Below the pieces are notes generated by a model, which was given only the letters and a program-made list of their open reading frames with translations, was not told the origin of the DNA and did not search any database. A stretch of DNA of 24,939 bases. Origin: a virus. Position 1 is the stretch's first letter. Every line of letters starts with the position of its first letter. The stretch is taken from positions 1 through 24,939 of IMG/VR virus record IMGVR_UViG_3300050011_000062; one strand, given 5' to 3'. Below are positions 21,701 through 24,939 of this stretch, piece by piece. The position numbers and the translations under genes were made by a program.

Positions 21701-23684
21701 GTTCTCCCCGGGCGCGGGACTTCCGTCTGATCTGACGCAAATTGACCCGCAAGCTGATTATGTCGCGATCTTTAGAACGACAGATGGTTTTTCGACTTTA
21801 CTTCTTATTCCGAGCAATGGGAATACTGATTATACTGTACCACTGACTCAATATATCCAGAGTGGTTATGTCGATATTACACCCGATACGGGATTAGATA
21901 CGCTTATCCAAGCTGCCGCAGCCGGAGAAAACACTCCTCCGCTTCCCGGCGCTGTCAATTTGACGTATCATCTTAACCGTATTTGGTACTCAATCGGCAA
22001 TACGGTTTACTATACAACAGGGCCTTTAGCTCCGGTCGGTAATGGAATTAACGGAACTTCGCCGTTAAATTTTGATCCAATGACTTCGACTGTCACTCGG
22101 TTATTTCCGACGAGTATCGGGTTAATCGTCTTTACGATTTCTGATATATATATAATCGCAAACTCGGGCGGAACTATTCTTCCGAGTCTCCCGTATGTTC
22201 CGGGCGTCGGCTTGTCGAGTTATAACGCGTTTGACTCATCCGGGCCATTGGCAGGTTTCTTTTCAACCGATCATCAGTTCATCAACTTCAATCCGAGCGC
22301 GGGCGTCAATATCGTTTCGATGCCTATTGGTGATCAATTCCGCAAAAATACCGGAGTCGCGCCGACAGCTTGGGACCCAAAGAATGTTTACGTCGCTTGG
22401 TACGTCAACGGCGAAGATATGGGCTGGTTTGTCGCAGACGGCGTTAACGGCTGGTTCAGGCTAATTAACAATCCCGCTCCTGATTTTGGTCAAAGCTGGA
22501 GTCCGTTTGCAACGATTGCTAACGGTGTGAAAGCTATTAAAGCGGTCGAAACTTCTCCGGGAGTGCATAATTTACTTCTAGGCCCAGCCGCGAATACTCC
22601 GGTCAATCCGTCACAATTAGGAGTTGCCGGAAATTATGCGCTACTCGCGTATTCCGGAATTACAAATACAGGATCGTCTGTCATTTCTGGCGGGAATGTT
22701 GGAACGGTTACCGCAACGGTAACTCCGGGTGCGTGGACGCTTGTTCCGCCATCAGTCATTGATAATGCAGATGCAGCAGCCGCTGAAGTTGCCGCAGTCA
22801 CAGCGTATAATTTTTATGCCGCAATGACTCCGACGAAATCAGGCCTATCTAATTTATCGGTAGGCGGAAACGGGAGTACAGCTTCGACTTATACAGCCGG
22901 AGTTTATGCCGGAGCGTCGAGTCTGTCGATGCCGACAGGAATCATTCTCGACGGCCAAGGCAATACGAATTCTATGTTCGTATTTCAAGCCGGATCGACT
23001 GTCAATCTTGCGTCCGGTCAATCGGTAACTTTGATTAATGGTGCTCAAGCAAGTAACGTATTCTGGGTTGTCGGCAGTTCTTTGACGACTGTCGCAACAT
23101 CAACGATGGTCGGAACGATTCTCGCGCAAGCGTCTGTCACTTTGGGCGGCGGCGTGTTTACAGGACGAGTGCTCGCAGGCATTAGCGGTTCGAGCGGGGC
23201 AGTAACTATTTCTGCCGCGACTACGATTACTGCTTCAAGCGGACTGCCGACAGGATCAGGGTTTATTCGATATCGTAATCTTGATGCGTCATCAGATGGT
23301 GGAACAGGATTGATGAACGGATTGACTTATCCTGCTTATGCCGTATTCGGGTCATACGTACTCGCGCAACCCGGTCAAGTTGCCGAAGTCATGTTTATCA
23401 CGACCGATTCGGTCAACGTTGGTAGTCCTTTGATCTTAGGACTTTTGATAGATGAGGCTTTACCGTATTATACTGGAAGTTTCGAAATGCTCAAAAACTG
23501 GGTTTCCGACCCTCCGGGCCTTCCACCAAGCAAATCGATTCTCGGACAGCGCTTTTATTTGGCTGAGACTGATCAACCTGCGGCTCTGCGACATCTACAG
23601 GTGATGTGCCAATGGCCGTCTGAGGCCGCTTTGAATGAACTTCAATCGTTTACAATCTATGGAGCTTTTGTCCAAGAAGCCTGA
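18783..23684 (+). CDS. Giant nozzle-like tail protein with PA14-like and DUF3494 insertions
   Basis: GGAGAACAGT precedes ATG 18783. The 1633-residue protein begins YTGRFFSGIWTNRSPLRDAA (about residues 22-41), with RRPGNPVYDN near 72-81. That opening resembles podovirus tail-nozzle proteins. Beta modules follow near 226-309 and 430-516; the second interrupts another module (NLWEVTTGGKSGATEPAWP ... DGSVIWTSLQ). A PA14-like domain spans about 638-796 (TYTFTLLHDDGAFFSFDN, GDYTLEINWKAWENQ). The presumed propeller core is about 930-1275 (LTYHLNRIWYSIGNTVYYTT, VAWYVNGEDMGWFVADGVNG). A DUF3494 domain occupies about 1276-1487 (LGVAGNYALLAYSGITNTG). The C-terminus resumes with YPAYAVFGSYVLAQPGQVAE. It probably forms the tail tip and binds cell-surface sugars. 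Confidence 0.62.
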   Translation: MSNALQAGGAQPDKQTRFAPLYTGRFFSGIWTNRSPLRDAASTRIEEKFYGPRGDALIAGSNVEITNRLTLGRRPGNPVYDNVNTFTDVLSFDDFRISKGLSDVFGTVTEQVDTMIDTSTALYAENSDFVLQGGVNPTTVFTKSPGAGQSYGIQVGNEWYFGDGADNKKWLQSLFVRTSASNNATLNLNSYPFMDTFLISNPTTNPQIQQLIGAAVQSGPSSAVNNINVIDVVLSDEILTLTTSAAPFTTQPIGTQFMLWGFTNPATTFLNGSTITLTVAWSGTTITANWGGTHESMSQADTAVIQIESGGTNSVTNTLVLGPTVPTWGTVAPSASNDFMGSVTIDGQSIWVNRGITVENWGLAAPTEDLISGAGGISLTGAASGFSPNTFYAPASVFIDPNGNLWEVTTGGKSGATEPAWPASPTFSVKHDIFAVSVAANVATVYCTTLPSPGQSVTLFGLQQANGTGGAPDLNGVTLTVATTGANFFTAPFTFSGNYPLTGDGADQGYAIFYGTTQADGSVIWTSLQSAASMVWTAHTHYHQDDFLVNPVGSSTSLFQLSKNTQPFIQSDGALYSALYPTYNSSPTVGSFNPIANPITINAWDDNSNPARGFNGAFSQSFTAVPTSGSVAVSTPVPGSLYAVTNSTAGGGPEQSGPDVYFFAINGAGEIGASTDSGQRENWESSFICKIYIPAPGTYTFTLLHDDGAFFSFDNTTTSAYKTNGSGTNIPPTFSGSGGKTAIQGYTGVAGNNNSGVNTDSATWVFPTAGDYTLEINWKAWENQQEMIFTCQSFNLASNPDESGSNQPAWPAFTTAGATGNVTTGRITFGTADTVLDAGGQYTWSNLGPSSAYKIWYANTFYTVSGTPVIDTNGNEQLPIQPGVTGTTAPIFNGTLNGITTLSGSTLQFINSGSVPIQPNTLGKITATSAQGWVYGIALVNTLDNTVSNIGPVGPPNSAGGVGTGPLISGQVTFSPGAGLPSDLTQIDPQADYVAIFRTTDGFSTLLLIPSNGNTDYTVPLTQYIQSGYVDITPDTGLDTLIQAAAAGENTPPLPGAVNLTYHLNRIWYSIGNTVYYTTGPLAPVGNGINGTSPLNFDPMTSTVTRLFPTSIGLIVFTISDIYIIANSGGTILPSLPYVPGVGLSSYNAFDSSGPLAGFFSTDHQFINFNPSAGVNIVSMPIGDQFRKNTGVAPTAWDPKNVYVAWYVNGEDMGWFVADGVNGWFRLINNPAPDFGQSWSPFATIANGVKAIKAVETSPGVHNLLLGPAANTPVNPSQLGVAGNYALLAYSGITNTGSSVISGGNVGTVTATVTPGAWTLVPPSVIDNADAAAAEVAAVTAYNFYAAMTPTKSGLSNLSVGGNGSTASTYTAGVYAGASSLSMPTGIILDGQGNTNSMFVFQAGSTVNLASGQSVTLINGAQASNVFWVVGSSLTTVATSTMVGTILAQASVTLGGGVFTGRVLAGISGSSGAVTISAATTITASSGLPTGSGFIRYRNLDASSDGGTGLMNGLTYPAYAVFGSYVLAQPGQVAEVMFITTDSVNVGSPLILGLLIDEALPYYTGSFEMLKNWVSDPPGLPPSKSILGQRFYLAETDQPAALRHLQVMCQWPSEAALNELQSFTIYGAFVQEA

Positions 23685-23700
23685 TGAAAATAAAGGACTT

Positions 23701-24288
23701 ATGAGATATAAACTTAAAGACCGCGAACAAGAAGTTGTTGATGCTTATCTTAACGGAGCGTCGTCTACCGAAGTCGCGGCTTTATTTGATGTCTCACATG
23801 CATCGATTTTACAATGTTTGGAAAAGATGGGCGTTGCGAGACGAGCCACTCGATCTTTAAAAACACACTGTAAACGCGGCCATGAACGAAATGCGGAGAA
23901 TGTTACACGATTCGGACAATGTAGATTGTGCGCCAATGAGAAGGCGATAGAATGGCGCAAAGATAATCCAGAGAAGAATAAAGCAACTATGGATAAGTCT
24001 CGTAAAAAATGGGCCGATAAAAACCCTGAGTATCATAAATATCATTGGCTTATGCGAAAGTATGATATTTCTAAAGAAGACTATGATGCGAAATTAACGG
24101 CACAAGAGAATAAATGCGCCATCTGTCAAAGATTGATGGATAGACCTAACGTAGATCACGACCATGAAACTGATCAGGTTCGCGATTTACTTTGTTATAA
24201 TTGCAACAGCGGGCTAGGACAATTTATGGACGATCCATTAATCGTGCAAGCAGCTACTGATTATCTTAAATGCTGGAAGGCGGTTTAA
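23701..24288 (+). CDS. HNH endonuclease, endonuclease VII type, with N-terminal helix-turn-helix
   Basis: I start at ATG 23701, which follows AAAGGACTT, rather than at 23635 inside the preceding gene. The 195-residue protein has a helix-turn-helix-like start (EQEVVDAYLNGASSTEVAAL, residues 10-29), a zinc-site-like CKRGH (C57) with C74xxC77, and then the endonuclease VII domain: C139xxC142 (CAICQR), VDHDH (151-155) and RDLLCYNCNSGLGQF (161-175). It is the fifth such gene in the window. Its stop overlaps the start of the next virion gene (TAATG), so it is inserted precisely at a gene boundary. Confidence 0.9.
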   Translation: MRYKLKDREQEVVDAYLNGASSTEVAALFDVSHASILQCLEKMGVARRATRSLKTHCKRGHERNAENVTRFGQCRLCANEKAIEWRKDNPEKNKATMDKSRKKWADKNPEYHKYHWLMRKYDISKEDYDAKLTAQENKCAICQRLMDRPNVDHDHETDQVRDLLCYNCNSGLGQFMDDPLIVQAATDYLKCWKAV

Positions 24289-24939
24289 TGCCAACTATCG
24301 CACAAGCACAAAACGCTGATCTTTCAGGTTACACACCAGTAGCTAACTTGCCAGTGACCTACGAAATGGTCAACAATAATAAGCCTCGGGCGAATCCGGC
24401 TATCCGTTGTCCGCTTCCGCCGTTCAATCTTGATCCGGATACATTACGGCAATTTGAAACGGGGAATTCGGCCCCGCAAATTCGTGTTATGCCTGTTCCG
24501 ATGCAAACCGGGAATTCAACAACGATATTGAATGGCGGCGGATTTATTGGAAACGCGGGAACTTCAGCGAGTTCTGGATCATCCGGAGGTTCTGGCGGAG
24601 GTTCCGGAGGTTCGGGATCAGGATTAGGATCAGCATTGACATTGAAAAGTGTTGTTCTGACAACCGGATCGATTGCAGTCGGCGGAAGTTTCCTTGGGTC
24701 TGTTTCGATGGCGAAGTCGTTTCAGTTAATTTCTTTGACGACGAACCAACCTTGCGATATTATATTATATGGGACAAATGCAATTCAAGCATTTGATGCA
24801 ACACGCGCAGTTGATGCCCCGGTGCCCGCAGAGATTTCAGACAATATTATATGCGATGTTATATTTGATACGACGCCTTTTACATGGGGGTGTCAAAACC
24901 TTTGTGGAGCAAATCAAGATACTCCGCAGAGTACGAATG
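24288..24939 (+). CDS. Virion protein with a Gly/Ser linker (partial, runs off the window)
   Basis: The frame opens at ATG 24288, overlapping the endonuclease stop, and stays open to the last base. At least 217 residues are visible. Residues about 1-85 are Pro/Asn-rich (DLSGYTPVANLPVTYEMVNN, CPLPPFNLDPDTLRQFETGN). A flexible linker, SSGSSGGSGGGSGGSGSG, follows (about 99-116). The next part is beta-rich (LKSVVLTTGSIAVGGSFLGS, FQLISLTTNQPCDIILYGTN, FDTTPFTWGCQNLCGANQD). Location after the nozzle-like gene suggests a tail or fibre part. I recognise no named family. Confidence 0.65.
   Translation, partial: MPTIAQAQNADLSGYTPVANLPVTYEMVNNNKPRANPAIRCPLPPFNLDPDTLRQFETGNSAPQIRVMPVPMQTGNSTTILNGGGFIGNAGTSASSGSSGGSGGGSGGSGSGLGSALTLKSVVLTTGSIAVGGSFLGSVSMAKSFQLISLTTNQPCDIILYGTNAIQAFDATRAVDAPVPAEISDNIICDVIFDTTPFTWGCQNLCGANQDTPQSTN

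Noticed and set aside
1-24939. Minus-strand genes
   Set aside because: All minus-strand reading frames seen overlap well-supported + strand genes. They lack ribosome binding sites and recognisable motifs, and have biased compositions typical of shadow frames.
1-24939. CRISPR array, insertion sequence or integrase attachment site
   Set aside because: No regularly spaced repeats, transposase motifs, terminal inverted repeats or integrase gene were found in the window.

Overview
This window is a contiguous piece of the virion-structure region of a tailed bacteriophage (or a prophage of one). Every supported gene is on the + strand. Genes are tightly packed, most have a purine-rich ribosome binding site, and the order follows phage morphogenesis: the C-terminal end of a large terminase, portal, two small proteins, scaffold, major capsid protein (MCP), Ig-like virion proteins, several small proteins, two adaptor-like paralogues, tail-fibre/anchor proteins and a giant nozzle-like protein. 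No sheath, tail-tube or tape-measure gene is recognisable, which fits a short-tailed (podovirus-like) phage. I cannot name the host. Two ice-binding-type (DUF3494) domains suggest, but do not prove, a cold, soil or aquatic setting.

Layout. 1-2906: terminase end, a 50-residue ORF, and a portal gene split by a 197-nt group I intron. 2932-4178: a glycosyltransferase bounded by terminator-like hairpins. 4179-5779: two small proteins and a scaffold-like protein. 5793-8186: the MCP gene in four exons, split by one group I intron carrying a LAGLIDADG endonuclease and two ORF-less group I introns; the last two exons are only 46 and 30 nt. Exon 2 also holds an in-frame 39-nt insertion with a TAG stop, bounded by matching GGG codons, which looks like a candidate translational bypass element. 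8297-10856: an endonuclease VII-type HNH gene and two paralogous Ig-like proteins, one with an inserted DUF3494 domain. 10922-14391: small unknown proteins and two more HNH genes. 14397-17123: two adaptor-like proteins separated by another HNH gene. 17129-18767: a structured RNA and two paralogous tail proteins. 18783-23684: a 1633-residue nozzle-like protein with PA14-like and DUF3494 insertions. 23701-24939: a fifth HNH gene and the start of another virion protein with a Gly/Ser linker.

How it works together. The virion genes make DNA-packaging, capsid and tail parts. Onto them is layered an unusually dense load of mobile elements: four group I introns, one intron-encoded LAGLIDADG nuclease, five free-standing HNH nucleases (four directly abutting or overlapping the next virion gene), and protein domains that appear to have been inserted in frame. 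The three ORF-less introns are one related family across two genes and may be spread in trans by the nearby nucleases. All family calls come from reading motifs, not from database searches.
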